NCBI GenBank assembly: GCA_029210725.1
Contig: JARGFM010000003.1
Span: 1-64,000 of the forward strand
Direction of reading: 5' to 3'
DNA: 64,000 bases
Origin: Bacteroidales bacterium
Lineage (GTDB): Bacteria > Bacteroidota > Bacteroidia > Bacteroidales > GCA-2748055
Positions 52,554 through 61,849 of the stretch are shown in pieces (the stretch's first letter is position 1; each line of letters starts with the position of its first letter). The translations under genes were made by a program, and so were the position numbers. The notes below the pieces were generated by a model that was not told the DNA's origin, ran no database searches, and was given only the letters and a program-made list of their open reading frames with translations.

Positions 52554-54239
52554 ATGAGTTATACCATAGGAGTCGACTACGGAACCGATTCGGTCCGGGC
52601 CCTGGTTGTGGATACACAGACCGGCAGAGAGATGGGGACCCATGTGTTTGAATATCCACGCTGGAAGAAGGGCTTGTTTTGCGATCCCGCCACCAACCGC
52701 TTTCGTCAGCATCCCCTCGATTACCTGGAGGGACTGGAGCTAAGCATTGTGGGGGCCCTGGAGCAGTGTGAGCCCGGAGTGGCAGAAAAGGTAGTGGGTA
52801 TCTCCGTGGATACCACCGGTTCGACCCCGGTGGCCGTCGACAGGAATGGAACCCCCCTGGCCTTGCTTCCGGGATTTGAGGAGAATCCCAATGCCATGTT
52901 CATACTCTGGAAGGATCATACGGCCCTGGCAGAGGCCGGGGAGATCAATCACCTGGCACGATCATGGGGCGGGACAGATTATACGAAATTTGAAGGGGGC
53001 GTCTATAGTTCGGAATGGTTCTGGGCCAAGATTCTTCATGTGCTTCGTGAAGACCGGGCCGTTCGCAGTCAGGCCTTTTCCTGGGTGGAGCACTGCGACT
53101 GGATCCCGGCACTGCTGGCAGGCCTTACCGATCCTTTGAAGCTGAAGCGAAGCAGGTGTGCAGCCGGACACAAAGCCATGTGGCATGAAGCTTTTGGAGG
53201 ACTTCCTTCCGAGGACTTTCTGGTGCAACTGGATCCCTTGCTCGGGGGATTGAAGGAGCGGCTTTTCGAGGAGACTTATAGTTGTGAAGTGAAGGTGGGT
53301 ACCCTGAGTGAGGAGTGGGCCGGTAGATTGGGACTGCCTGCCACCGTGGCCGTGGGAGCAGGAGCCTTTGATGCGCACCTGGGGGCCCTGGGGGCAGAGA
53401 TAGGCCCTTACCAGCTGAGCAAGGTGATGGGTACTTCCACCTGTGATATGATCATTGCTCCTGCCGGAGAGCTGGGGGACCGGCCTGTGGAAGGGATTTG
53501 CGGACAGGTGGATGGCTCCATTGTACCCGGTATGGTGGGCCTGGAAGCCGGACAGTCGGCCTTTGGCGATATTTATGCCTGGTTCAGGGAGCTGTTGATG
53601 TGGCCCCTGGAGAATATGGTGATGGAGATGGACGGACTGGACGAAGCCCTGAAACAGAAGATCCGAAAGCTTACCTCCGATCAGATGATTGCACGTTTAA
53701 GTGAGGCTGCTTCAAAGATTCGCCCCGGCGATACGTCTCTGTTGGCCCTGGACTGGATGAACGGACGAAGAACACCCGATGCCAATCAAAATCTGAAAGG
53801 GGCCATTATGGGCCTGACCCTGGGCAGCGAAGCCCCGGCCATATTCAGGGCACTGGTGGAGGCCACGGCTTTCGGTGCCCGGATGATTGTGGACCGGTTT
53901 ACAGAGGAGGGAGTTCGCATCGACGGGGTCATTGCCCTGGGGGGTGTGGCCAGGAAATCACCGCTGGTGATGCAGATTGTGGCTGATGTACTGAATATAC
54001 CCATCAAGGTGGCCCGCTCGGAACAGGCCGTGGCCCTGGGATCGGCCATGGCTGCTTCGGTGGCTGCGGGTGTACATGCCTCCGTTCCCGAGGCACAGAA
54101 GGCCATGGGGGGAGGATTTGAAATGGAGTATCACCCCGATACGGACAGGGTCCGCCTTTATGATGCCCTGTATGAGCAGTATAAGAGATTTGGAAGGTTT
54201 GTGGAGCGGGAGACCGGCAGGGAGGATTCAAACAAATAG
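52554..54239 (+). CDS. araB: Ribulokinase
   Basis: 561 residues, the AraB length within the FGGY carbohydrate kinase family. It phosphorylates L-ribulose with ATP. Motifs: YTIGVDYGTDSVRALVVDTQ at the N-terminus (phosphate-1), VVGISVDTTGSTPVAVDRNG near 80 (with the substrate-binding region), AGAFDAHLGALGAE near 270 (with the base aspartate), MGTSTCDMII near 294, and the C-terminal ATP site GVIALGGVARKSPLVMQIVA near 457. It is last of the ara run; the next gene starts 37 bases later. Confidence 0.97.
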   Translation: MSYTIGVDYGTDSVRALVVDTQTGREMGTHVFEYPRWKKGLFCDPATNRFRQHPLDYLEGLELSIVGALEQCEPGVAEKVVGISVDTTGSTPVAVDRNGTPLALLPGFEENPNAMFILWKDHTALAEAGEINHLARSWGGTDYTKFEGGVYSSEWFWAKILHVLREDRAVRSQAFSWVEHCDWIPALLAGLTDPLKLKRSRCAAGHKAMWHEAFGGLPSEDFLVQLDPLLGGLKERLFEETYSCEVKVGTLSEEWAGRLGLPATVAVGAGAFDAHLGALGAEIGPYQLSKVMGTSTCDMIIAPAGELGDRPVEGICGQVDGSIVPGMVGLEAGQSAFGDIYAWFRELLMWPLENMVMEMDGLDEALKQKIRKLTSDQMIARLSEAASKIRPGDTSLLALDWMNGRRTPDANQNLKGAIMGLTLGSEAPAIFRALVEATAFGARMIVDRFTEEGVRIDGVIALGGVARKSPLVMQIVADVLNIPIKVARSEQAVALGSAMAASVAAGVHASVPEAQKAMGGGFEMEYHPDTDRVRLYDALYEQYKRFGRFVERETGREDSNK

Positions 54240-54276
54240 TTTGCTATATTTGTTTCAAAGGAAAGAAAGGACCCGG

Positions 54277-54897
54277 ATGCGAATACTATTTTTCATAAGT
54301 GCATTTATTTTTTCCTGTTCCGCTTTGCTGGCACAGTCGGCCGAAGAGGACAGGCTGCGGATCAGGCAGGAGACGGAGAGCGTGGTGCTGGAAGAGAGCG
54401 GTGAAGAGTCTGCAGAGGGGGAGAAGCAGAAGTTCGGGCACTGGGATTTTTCGGTGGGAAGCACTTACGCCTATATGAAGGGTTATGGTTCCGGGATGAT
54501 GCTTTATACCGCCCCAGGCTACACCCTGTCTCTGAATCAGCGCTGGTCGCTTCATGGCGGACTGATCGCCTCCCACTATCAGGGGATTAATTACAGCCAG
54601 CCGGGGGAAGCCCTGCTGCCCGGTACCTTCAACAGTCTCGCCGTTTTTGCGGAAGCTTCCTACCGGATGAGTGAGCGCCTCTTGCTTCATGGCGCCGGCA
54701 TTAAGCAGCTGGTTCGGGCCCCGCTAACCCCCTTCGCCCCTTATCCCATGGAATATTTATCCCTGGGAGCTACCTACAAAATTGGAAATAATCTGACCAT
54801 AGGGGCATCCGTTCATATGAGAAATACGAACCCTTATCAGGGCTTCAGAACAAGTCCTTTCGGAAGTCCATTCTATCCTTCACCTTTTGGCTGGTAA
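54277..54897 (+). CDS. Exported protein of unknown function, small beta-barrel-like
   Basis: 206 residues from ATG 54277, chosen for the signal peptide MRILFFISAFIFSCSALLAQ. A charged stretch follows (to about 50). Then alternating aromatic/hydrophobic strands appear, such as WDFSVGSTYAYMKGYGSGMM, YTLSLNQRWSLHGGLIASHY and EYLSLGATYKIGNNLTIGAS, in the style of an outer-membrane barrel. The C-terminus is proline/glycine/phenylalanine-rich and does not end in a typical barrel strand. No family recognised. A -7-like TATATTTG lies at 54245-54252, so it may have its own promoter. It is 2 bases upstream of the PrsW-like gene. Confidence 0.75.
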   Translation: MRILFFISAFIFSCSALLAQSAEEDRLRIRQETESVVLEESGEESAEGEKQKFGHWDFSVGSTYAYMKGYGSGMMLYTAPGYTLSLNQRWSLHGGLIASHYQGINYSQPGEALLPGTFNSLAVFAEASYRMSERLLLHGAGIKQLVRAPLTPFAPYPMEYLSLGATYKIGNNLTIGASVHMRNTNPYQGFRTSPFGSPFYPSPFGW

Positions 54898-54899
54898 TC

Positions 54900-55580
54900 A
54901 TGGCTGTGCTGCTGGCCTCCCTGGCTCCTGTCTTCATCATACTGTTCTATATCTACTTCCGGGATAAATATGATAAGGAACCTTTCGGCCTGCTTCTGAA
55001 AGCTCTGTTAATGGGGGTGGTCATTGTGGTTCCTGTGATTTTTATGGAGCGTTTTCTGATGATCTTTTCCCCTCAGACGGGACAAGTGGAAAATGCGGCA
55101 TATCAGGCCTTTGTCGTGGCCGGCTTTACCGAGGAGTTGTTCAAGTTCCTGGGCCTCTGCCTGCTGGTGTGGAAGAGTTCCAGCTTCAACGAGCAGTTCG
55201 ACGGGATTGTCTATGCGGTTTTTGTATCCCTGGGTTTTGCCGGGGTGGAGAATGTGCTGTATGTGAGCGATGGCGGAATGGAGACAGCCCTTATCAGAGC
55301 CATTACAGCAGTTCCGGCACATGCAATTTTTGGAGTGACCATGGGCTATTACCTGGGAATTGCTCATATGTATAAAGAGCTGAGGAGCAGATACCTGGCC
55401 AGGGCCCTGCTGGTCCCCGTCGTTTTGCACGGGATTTACGATTTTATACTGATGGTGGAAGTCGGCTGGCTGCTTTTGTTTTTTATCCCTTACGTTTTTA
55501 TGCTCTACTTCATGGCAGCCAGGAAGATGAAGCGCCTCTCCGACTCCTCGATCTTCCGGCCCATGGAAGGGGATGAGTAG
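54900..55580 (+). CDS. PrsW-family intramembrane metalloprotease
   Basis: 226 residues with about seven or eight membrane helices. The PrsW signatures are present: an EExxK-type motif in FTEELFKFLGLCLLVW near 78-93, GFAGVENVLYVSDGG near 114, AHAIFGVTMGYYLG near 140 and VVLHGIYDFILM near 172. The glutamates and histidines fit the CAAX-protease/PrsW metal site. In Bacillus PrsW cleaves anti-sigma factor RsiW; here neither an anti-sigma factor nor a sigma factor is adjacent, so the target is unknown. It starts 2 bases after the exported-protein gene. Confidence 0.88.
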   Translation: MAVLLASLAPVFIILFYIYFRDKYDKEPFGLLLKALLMGVVIVVPVIFMERFLMIFSPQTGQVENAAYQAFVVAGFTEELFKFLGLCLLVWKSSSFNEQFDGIVYAVFVSLGFAGVENVLYVSDGGMETALIRAITAVPAHAIFGVTMGYYLGIAHMYKELRSRYLARALLVPVVLHGIYDFILMVEVGWLLLFFIPYVFMLYFMAARKMKRLSDSSIFRPMEGDE

Positions 55581-55666
55581 GATCAGTATTCCTTCTGTTT
55601 TGCATCAGGATTTGTGAGGGTTCACCCTATTTTTTAGTATATTCGGTAAAACCCTAATTCCATACC

Positions 55667-56716
55667 ATGTACGATTCAATCATACCAACAGCGGATACCA
55701 TACCGGTTCACTGGCTATGGTTTCAGGTCTTGCTTATTCTTACCTTCTTTGTCCATATGATCCTGATGAATTTTCTTCTGGGAGGGAGCCTGCTTACTGT
55801 ATGGGATTTGCTTACCGGGAAATTGGAGAAGAGGACTCCGGGAAGCATCCCCACCCTGGTGGCGTTGACCGTTAATTTCGGTGTGCCGCCCTTGCTCTTT
55901 GTCCAGGTTCTTTACGGGCATTTCTTTTACTCCAGTTCGGTCATGCTGGCGGTTCCCTGGATCCTGGTGATTCCCATACTGATACTGGCTTACTACGGGG
56001 CGTATCTGTTCGTTAGAAAAGTCGATAAAGCCCCTGTTTTATCCAGGGGGGCGCTGATTTTCACCTCCATTTCCCTGCTCTATATTGCTTTTATCCTTGT
56101 AAACAACAACACACTGGCCATGGTGCCCGACCGGTGGGGCATCTATTTTAAGGATCCGGGTGGATGGAACCTTAACCTGGGTGAACCCACCCTCTGGTCC
56201 AGGTACCTGCACTTCCTGTTGGCGGCACTGGCCATAGGAGCCCTGGGCCGGGCCATCCTTTACCGTTACTCCAAAATCGATAAGAAGGAGCAGGAGGGCC
56301 AGATCAGGCGAAATCTGAAACTGTTTGGATGGATCACTGTGATCCAGTTCGCCATTGGAAGCTGGTTCTGGCTGGCCATGCCCGAGGCGGTCTGGAAGAC
56401 CTTTATGGGGGGGAGTTTTTTCGCAACCTTTATGATGGTAAGCGGCTGGTTGCTGGCTCTGCTGATTCTGCACAGTGCATTTACCGGAAGGCTGACAGCG
56501 GCCATGATTCTGGGCGGACTGGAAGTACTGGTGATGGTTATTATCAGGGACCTGGCCCGTGCAGCCTATTTAAAGGAAAATTTCCATCCCTCGCAACTGG
56601 AGAACGTACATGAATTGTCCCCCTTGATTGTTTTCCTTCTGGTATTTGTGCTTGGCCTCCTGGCCCTATCCTATATGATCCGTCTTATGTTCACCTCTAA
56701 AACGTCCAAATCATGA
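55667..56716 (+). CDS. Cytochrome bd (CydA)-like membrane subunit without c-type haem
   Basis: 349 residues with about eight or nine membrane helices. No CXXCH is present. By hand alignment it resembles the first helices of CydA. His30 in LILTFFVHMILMNFLLGG is placed like CydA His19 (haem b595/d side). His182 in LWSRYLHFLLAALAIGALG is placed like His186 (haem b558). Asn-rich FILVNNNTLAMVPDRW near 142 matches the ILVANGWMQNP loop. The CydA glutamates Glu99/Glu107 have no equivalent. Its stop overlaps the next gene by ATGA, and that gene encodes a related protein, so the two likely form a heterodimer in the inner membrane. Confidence 0.7.
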   Translation: MYDSIIPTADTIPVHWLWFQVLLILTFFVHMILMNFLLGGSLLTVWDLLTGKLEKRTPGSIPTLVALTVNFGVPPLLFVQVLYGHFFYSSSVMLAVPWILVIPILILAYYGAYLFVRKVDKAPVLSRGALIFTSISLLYIAFILVNNNTLAMVPDRWGIYFKDPGGWNLNLGEPTLWSRYLHFLLAALAIGALGRAILYRYSKIDKKEQEGQIRRNLKLFGWITVIQFAIGSWFWLAMPEAVWKTFMGGSFFATFMMVSGWLLALLILHSAFTGRLTAAMILGGLEVLVMVIIRDLARAAYLKENFHPSQLENVHELSPLIVFLLVFVLGLLALSYMIRLMFTSKTSKS

Positions 56717-59364
56717 ACTATCCGGTCTGGTATCTTCCCCAGTTGGGAGGAGGATTGCTAATTGCAATCATCGCGATACTGCATGTTGTTATTGCGCACC
56801 TGGCCGTGGGAGGGGGCCTCTTTCTCGTGCTCACCGAACGAAAGGCAGTTAAGACAAAAAACAGTGCATTGCTTGAATATGTAAGAAAACATACCTGGTT
56901 CTTCCTGCTGCTGACCATGGTTTTTGGAGGGATGAGCGGTGTGGGTATCTGGTTTATTATATCCCTGGTGAATCCGGCAGCCACTTCGAGCCTTATTCAC
57001 ACCTTTGTGTTCGGATGGGCCATTGAATGGGTCTTTTTTATCGGGGAGATCGTGGCCCTGCTGATCTATCATTACCGCTTCGGTAAAATGGATTCAAAAT
57101 CACATATGATCCTGGGCTGGCTTTATTTCATCTTTGCCTGGTTAAGCCTCGTTGTCATTAACGGGATCCTGGGATTTATGCTGACTCCCGGAAAATGGAT
57201 CGAAACCGGATCCTTCTGGCACGGCTTTTTTAATCCCAGTTATCTGCCCTCGCTCTTATTCAGGACCTCCATATCCCTGATTTTCGCAGGGGTCTTCGGA
57301 CTGGTCACCGGGGCCCGGCTGAAGAACAAAGAAATGCGGCGGACCGTTTTTCGCCTCTGCGCCCGTTGGATGTATATTCCCTTGCTGGTCCTGGTGCTTA
57401 CAGGAATTTATTATACCCGGGTAATCCCTGCCGAATCCTTTGAAAACCTCTTTCATTTTAACCGGGAAAGCACCCCTTTTATCACCCTGATCATTGTAAG
57501 CTCCATCCTGCTTTTTGGATTGGGCCTCTTTACCCTGGTTAATTCTTCACAGGCCACTCAGAAGGCCGGGGCCCTGGTCCTGGTGGTAATCTGTTTTGGC
57601 TGGATGTCAGGATTCGAATATATGCGTGAGATCGCCCGGAAACCTTTTGTGCTTTATGGTCATATGTACTCCACCGGGATTACCCTGTCACAGATGGATT
57701 CCGTAAATAGCGAGGGTTTCCTTAAACTGGCGAAATGGACCGGGGTAAAGGAGCTTAACGAAGAAAATTTGCTGGAGGCGGGTGCAGAGATTTTCAGGCT
57801 GCAATGTATGGCCTGTCACACCCTGGATGGATACAATGGCATATTGAATAAGTCGGATCGCCTGACCGAGCGCGGACTGGAAGCCCTGCTGACGGGTATG
57901 GGCAAGGTAAATTCCTATATGCCACCTTTTGCCGGAACCGGGCCGGAGAAGAAAGCCCTGGCAGCCTATATTTACAGGGAGCTTCAGGGGAAGACCACCC
58001 AGAAAGAGGTGGCCAGTGAAGCGCCGGACCTGCCCCTGGAGATTCTGCCTTTCGATCCCGATACCAGCGACTATGTTTTGCTGGTCTGGAACGACCTGGG
58101 GATGCACTGCATTTCCGATAATGAAAAGTATTTCTCCTTCCTTCCGCCTGCCAATACGCTGAATGCACAGCTTTTCAAAAGGGGGCCTCTCCCGGAGCTC
58201 GTTAAAACGGGTGTGACGATAGAATATGCGGTCGAGGAAGGCTATGAGCATCCGGAATATCACTCCATGTTCTGGGAATACGATGAGGCGATTTTCGGAA
58301 CGGATCTTCCCGAGGGAACAGGCCTGATGGGCAAGGGCGTAAACGGGACCATGGAGCTGCAGGGCGCTGTTTATGCCGCACAGCTGATCCCTGTATTACC
58401 CTACAGGGATGACAAGACCTATAATCCCTATCCGCTCTTTACCATCAGGGCCTTTAGTGAATCCACCGGTGAGATGCTGGCCTATACCAAAGTTGTGGCC
58501 CCCACTTCCAACGAGATGGGCTGCCGGAACTGTCATGAAGGACTCTGGGCCTGGAACGAGGTCTCGGGAATGGCCGATCTGACAGCCATCAATATTCTGG
58601 AGGTTCATGACCGTTATAACGGGACCACCCTGCTGGCTGATGCTGAACAGGGCAAACCCAGGCTTTGCCAGTCGTGCCATGCCGATCCGGCAGTGATGGC
58701 TCCCGGCAGGCCGGGGGTACTGAACTTCTCCACGGCCATGCACGGTTTCCATGCGAACTACCTGTCGGGGATGGACCAGGAGGCCTGTAACCTGTGTCAC
58801 CCGAGTCATCCTGAGGGCAACACCAATTGTTTCCGGGGCAGGCACAGTGATGTGGGAGTCACCTGTACCATATGTCACGGGACCCTGGAGGATCATGCCC
58901 TGAGCCTGCTGGCCGCTCAGCCTGATATGGAGGCTTCAGAACGGCTGGCAAGGCAACTGGAGCCGGTGTTTGTTAGGTCCCGGGAGGAGATCAAACCCAG
59001 GATGCCCTGGGTGATGGAACCCGATTGCCGTTCGTGCCATACCAATTTTAATATTTTCGGGGATGGTTTTGATGGAACGGCATTTAATCGCTGGGTTCCC
59101 GCTTTTGAAGCTCTTTACCGCAACCGGACCGATAATCACGGGGTGATGTGCTCGGCCTGTCACGGATCGACCCATGCCGTATACGGGGCCTACAACAAAT
59201 ACGGATTACACCGTGATAACCAGCAGCCGCTGCAATACCAGGGCCTGGCCGGCACCATTGGCACCCATGGACAGTGTATGGTTTGCCATACCGTGGAGAT
59301 GGAATTTAATGGTCATCACCGGAATATGGTGAACAGAGAACTGCCTGCGATGTTAGTAGAGTAA
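56713..59364 (+). CDS. CydA-like membrane protein fused to an eight-haem cytochrome c region
   Basis: 883 residues. The first 320 or so are about eight membrane helices resembling CydA: His24 in AIIAILHVVIAHLAVGGGLF aligns with CydA His19, and Glu105/Glu112 in WAIEWVFFIGEIVA with Glu99/Glu107. The His186 equivalent is Arg184 (SLLFRTSIS). A monohaem cytochrome c domain follows (CMACH near 365), then a domain with VWNDLGMHC near 457, known from multihaem cytochromes. Seven further CXXCH motifs lie near 604, 652, 692, 718, 772, 813 and 855. The c-type region should face the periplasm. It probably takes electrons from quinol to a periplasmic or extracellular acceptor, or from cytochrome c to oxygen; direction is not known. 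Confidence 0.8.
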   Translation: MNYPVWYLPQLGGGLLIAIIAILHVVIAHLAVGGGLFLVLTERKAVKTKNSALLEYVRKHTWFFLLLTMVFGGMSGVGIWFIISLVNPAATSSLIHTFVFGWAIEWVFFIGEIVALLIYHYRFGKMDSKSHMILGWLYFIFAWLSLVVINGILGFMLTPGKWIETGSFWHGFFNPSYLPSLLFRTSISLIFAGVFGLVTGARLKNKEMRRTVFRLCARWMYIPLLVLVLTGIYYTRVIPAESFENLFHFNRESTPFITLIIVSSILLFGLGLFTLVNSSQATQKAGALVLVVICFGWMSGFEYMREIARKPFVLYGHMYSTGITLSQMDSVNSEGFLKLAKWTGVKELNEENLLEAGAEIFRLQCMACHTLDGYNGILNKSDRLTERGLEALLTGMGKVNSYMPPFAGTGPEKKALAAYIYRELQGKTTQKEVASEAPDLPLEILPFDPDTSDYVLLVWNDLGMHCISDNEKYFSFLPPANTLNAQLFKRGPLPELVKTGVTIEYAVEEGYEHPEYHSMFWEYDEAIFGTDLPEGTGLMGKGVNGTMELQGAVYAAQLIPVLPYRDDKTYNPYPLFTIRAFSESTGEMLAYTKVVAPTSNEMGCRNCHEGLWAWNEVSGMADLTAINILEVHDRYNGTTLLADAEQGKPRLCQSCHADPAVMAPGRPGVLNFSTAMHGFHANYLSGMDQEACNLCHPSHPEGNTNCFRGRHSDVGVTCTICHGTLEDHALSLLAAQPDMEASERLARQLEPVFVRSREEIKPRMPWVMEPDCRSCHTNFNIFGDGFDGTAFNRWVPAFEALYRNRTDNHGVMCSACHGSTHAVYGAYNKYGLHRDNQQPLQYQGLAGTIGTHGQCMVCHTVEMEFNGHHRNMVNRELPAMLVE

Positions 59365-59368
59365 GGAA

Positions 59369-60346
59369 ATGAAGAATAAGATCCGATACGGAATTTCGTG
59401 CAGTATAATCCTGGGTGGAATACTCTTCTCTGGCTGCCGGGCAAAAGAGGAGGTTTTTCCCGTAGGGGAATTCCTTCCTGAAAGCGACCGCTTCTGGGAA
59501 GTGGTGCCCCGGGGGGCCGTGGTGGAGCGCATTGGAATTAACTTTGAATTTACAGAAGGACCTGCCTGGCACCCCGGCGGATTCCTGGTATTCTCGGATA
59601 TTCCCGGAAACACCATCTATCAGTGGACCGGCAAAAAGTTCCTGGTCTACCGGGACTCGTCCAATCAGGCCAATGGCCTGCTTTTTATGACCGGGGGTGA
59701 CCTGCTGGCCTGTGAGCACGGGTCGAGGAGCATCACCCGTTACTCACCCTCCGGAAAGTTAAGCACCCTGGTGGATTCTTACCAGGGTAAGAGACTGAAC
59801 AGCCCCAATGATCTTTGCCGTTCATTATCCGGATCCATCTATTTCACCGATCCGCCCTGGGGGCTGGCCGGGCTGAACGATGATCCGGAGAAGGAGATCG
59901 GCTTTAACGGGGTCTACCGGTGGAAGAATGGGGCCATGACCCTGATCGACAGCACGCTCTCATGGCCCAATGGCATTGCCCTTTCGCCCGGTGAAAACTA
60001 TCTCTATGTGGCGAATATGGAGATCCTCCGGGAGCATGGAGAGGAGCATTACGATGTGTTCTGGATGCGATACACGCTGAATGAAAATGGGGATGCGGCC
60101 GACAGGAAGATCTTTTTCAGGGCTACCGATACCACCCTTCCGGGCGGACCGGACGGGATGACCGTGGATAGTGAGGGAAATCTCTTTGTTTCCGGTCCGG
60201 GCGGGATCCTGGTCCTGGATAGTTCAGGGACCCATCTGGGAACCCTATCCCTGCCGGTCCCGGCCACCAACCTGTGCTTTGGGCCCAGGGAGAAAGAGCT
60301 TTTTATTACGGCCAGGTCCACCGTATACCGGGTAAAGATGGAGTAA
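59369..60346 (+). CDS. SMP-30/gluconolactonase-like lipoprotein
   Basis: 325 residues. The signal peptide ends in the lipobox FSGC (Cys22), so it is predicted to be a lipoprotein. The rest is a six-bladed beta-propeller of the SMP-30/gluconolaconase/LRE family: FEFTEGPAWHPGGFLVFSDI near 51-70 with the metal glutamate, NSPNDLCRSLSGSIYFTDPP near 148-167, SWPNGIALSPGENYLYVANM near 198-217 and GGPDGMTVDSEGNLFVSGPG near 258-277. Members hydrolyse sugar lactones with a divalent metal. It begins 4 bases after the haem-rich cytochrome gene and 3 bases before zwf. Confidence 0.9.
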   Translation: MKNKIRYGISCSIILGGILFSGCRAKEEVFPVGEFLPESDRFWEVVPRGAVVERIGINFEFTEGPAWHPGGFLVFSDIPGNTIYQWTGKKFLVYRDSSNQANGLLFMTGGDLLACEHGSRSITRYSPSGKLSTLVDSYQGKRLNSPNDLCRSLSGSIYFTDPPWGLAGLNDDPEKEIGFNGVYRWKNGAMTLIDSTLSWPNGIALSPGENYLYVANMEILREHGEEHYDVFWMRYTLNENGDAADRKIFFRATDTTLPGGPDGMTVDSEGNLFVSGPGGILVLDSSGTHLGTLSLPVPATNLCFGPREKELFITARSTVYRVKME

Positions 60347-60349
60347 GAG

Positions 60350-61849
60350 ATGTACCGGCCTTCCAATCATATCATGGTCATATTCGGGGCTTCTGGCGAT
60401 CTCACCAGGAGGAAACTGATTCCGGCCCTGGGGGAGCTTCAGAAGCTCGGACTTCTGCCTTTGAGCTTTGCTGTGCTGGGGGTGGGGAGAAGTAAATTTA
60501 ATGATAAGAGCTTCCGGGAAATGATGTCCAATCACCTGGATGAGGCAGAGGGGATGATCCCGCTGCTTCATTATCATTCCATGGATTCCGAGTCGGAAGA
60601 GGATTTCACCGGCCTTGCAAAAAGACTGGAGCAGATGAGCGCGGAGCGAAACATGGAGCCCAGCTATCTGTTTTACCTGGCGACGCCTCCCTCGCTCTAT
60701 GAGACCATACCCCGGCAGCTTTCCCTGGCCGGACTTACCAGGGAAAAAAAGGGGCAGTTCAGGAGGATAATTGTGGAGAAACCATTCGGAATGGACTATG
60801 AGTCGGCGGTCAGACTGAACAGGAAATTGCTTTCACACCTGAAGGAGCATCAGATCTACCGGATCGACCATTACCTGGGCAAGGAGACCGTGCAAAATGT
60901 GCTGGTAAGCCGTTTTTCGAATGGAATTTTTGAACCTCTCTGGAACCGCAACTATATTCACCATGTGGAGATAACTTCTGCGGAAAGCCTGGGGGTCGGA
61001 ACCCGGGGAGGGTATTACGACCAGTCGGGAGCCCTGAGAGATATGCTTCAGAACCATCTGCTTCAGCTGGTGGGACTGGTGGCCATGGAGCCACCCACGA
61101 TAATCAGTCCGGATGCAATCAGGAACGAAGTGCTGAAGGTTTTTCAATCCTTCCGGCCCCTCACCGCTGATGCCATGGCAGAGCAGGTGATCAGGGGGCA
61201 GTATCTGGCTTCTCATGTGAGAGGAGAAGCCATGAAGGGCTACAGGTCCGAGGAGGAAGTGCCGGAAGAGAGCCGGACAGAAAGCTTTGTGGCCATGAAG
61301 TTGTACATCGATAACTGGCGCTGGGGCGGTGTGCCCTTCTATATCCGAACGGGCAAGAGGCTTCCCACCAAGGTAACGGAAATCGTGGTCCATTTCAAAC
61401 CATCGCCCCACCGGCTCTTTGCAGATCATGAGGGGGTGACTGCCGATGGAAACCAGCTGGTGATCAGGATTCAGCCCGACGAAGGGATCCTGCTGAAATT
61501 CGGGATGAAAGTACAGGGGGCCGGCTTCAAGGTGCAGGATGCCAATCTGGATTTTCATTATAAGAATCTGAGCGACAGCAGGATCCCTGAGGCATATCAG
61601 CGTTTGCTGCTGGATTGTATGCAGGGCGACAGCACCCTGTATACCCGTGGTGATGCCGTGGAGGCAGCCTGGCGTTTTTTGGATCCGGTTCTGGCTGCCT
61701 GGAAGGACGACAAAAGCATTCCCCTTTATGGCTATCCCTGCGGAACCTGGGGACCGGAGGAGGCCGACGGGATGTTTAAGGAAGAGGGATACACCTGGCG
61801 TTATCCCTGTAAAAACCTGGCCGAAGACGGCCAATATTGTCAATTATAA
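60350..61849 (+). CDS. zwf: Glucose-6-phosphate 1-dehydrogenase
   Basis: 499 residues, full length. The NADP motif is at the N-terminus (MVIFGASGDLTRRKLIPAL, about 8-26). The active-site signature YRIDHYLGKETVQN is near 170-183, with the catalytic histidine pair DH and a second His in NYIHHVEI near 203. EKPFGMDYESA near 144 and YIRTGKRLPTKV near 330 are also typical. It oxidises glucose-6-phosphate to the lactone, making NADPH. pgl starts within its stop codon (TAATG), so the two are translationally coupled. Confidence 0.97.
   Translation: MYRPSNHIMVIFGASGDLTRRKLIPALGELQKLGLLPLSFAVLGVGRSKFNDKSFREMMSNHLDEAEGMIPLLHYHSMDSESEEDFTGLAKRLEQMSAERNMEPSYLFYLATPPSLYETIPRQLSLAGLTREKKGQFRRIIVEKPFGMDYESAVRLNRKLLSHLKEHQIYRIDHYLGKETVQNVLVSRFSNGIFEPLWNRNYIHHVEITSAESLGVGTRGGYYDQSGALRDMLQNHLLQLVGLVAMEPPTIISPDAIRNEVLKVFQSFRPLTADAMAEQVIRGQYLASHVRGEAMKGYRSEEEVPEESRTESFVAMKLYIDNWRWGGVPFYIRTGKRLPTKVTEIVVHFKPSPHRLFADHEGVTADGNQLVIRIQPDEGILLKFGMKVQGAGFKVQDANLDFHYKNLSDSRIPEAYQRLLLDCMQGDSTLYTRGDAVEAAWRFLDPVLAAWKDDKSIPLYGYPCGTWGPEEADGMFKEEGYTWRYPCKNLAEDGQYCQL

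Noticed and set aside
60833-61843. 336-codon minus-strand frame opposite zwf
   Set aside because: Antisense shadow; zwf motifs and the coupled pgl start support the plus strand.
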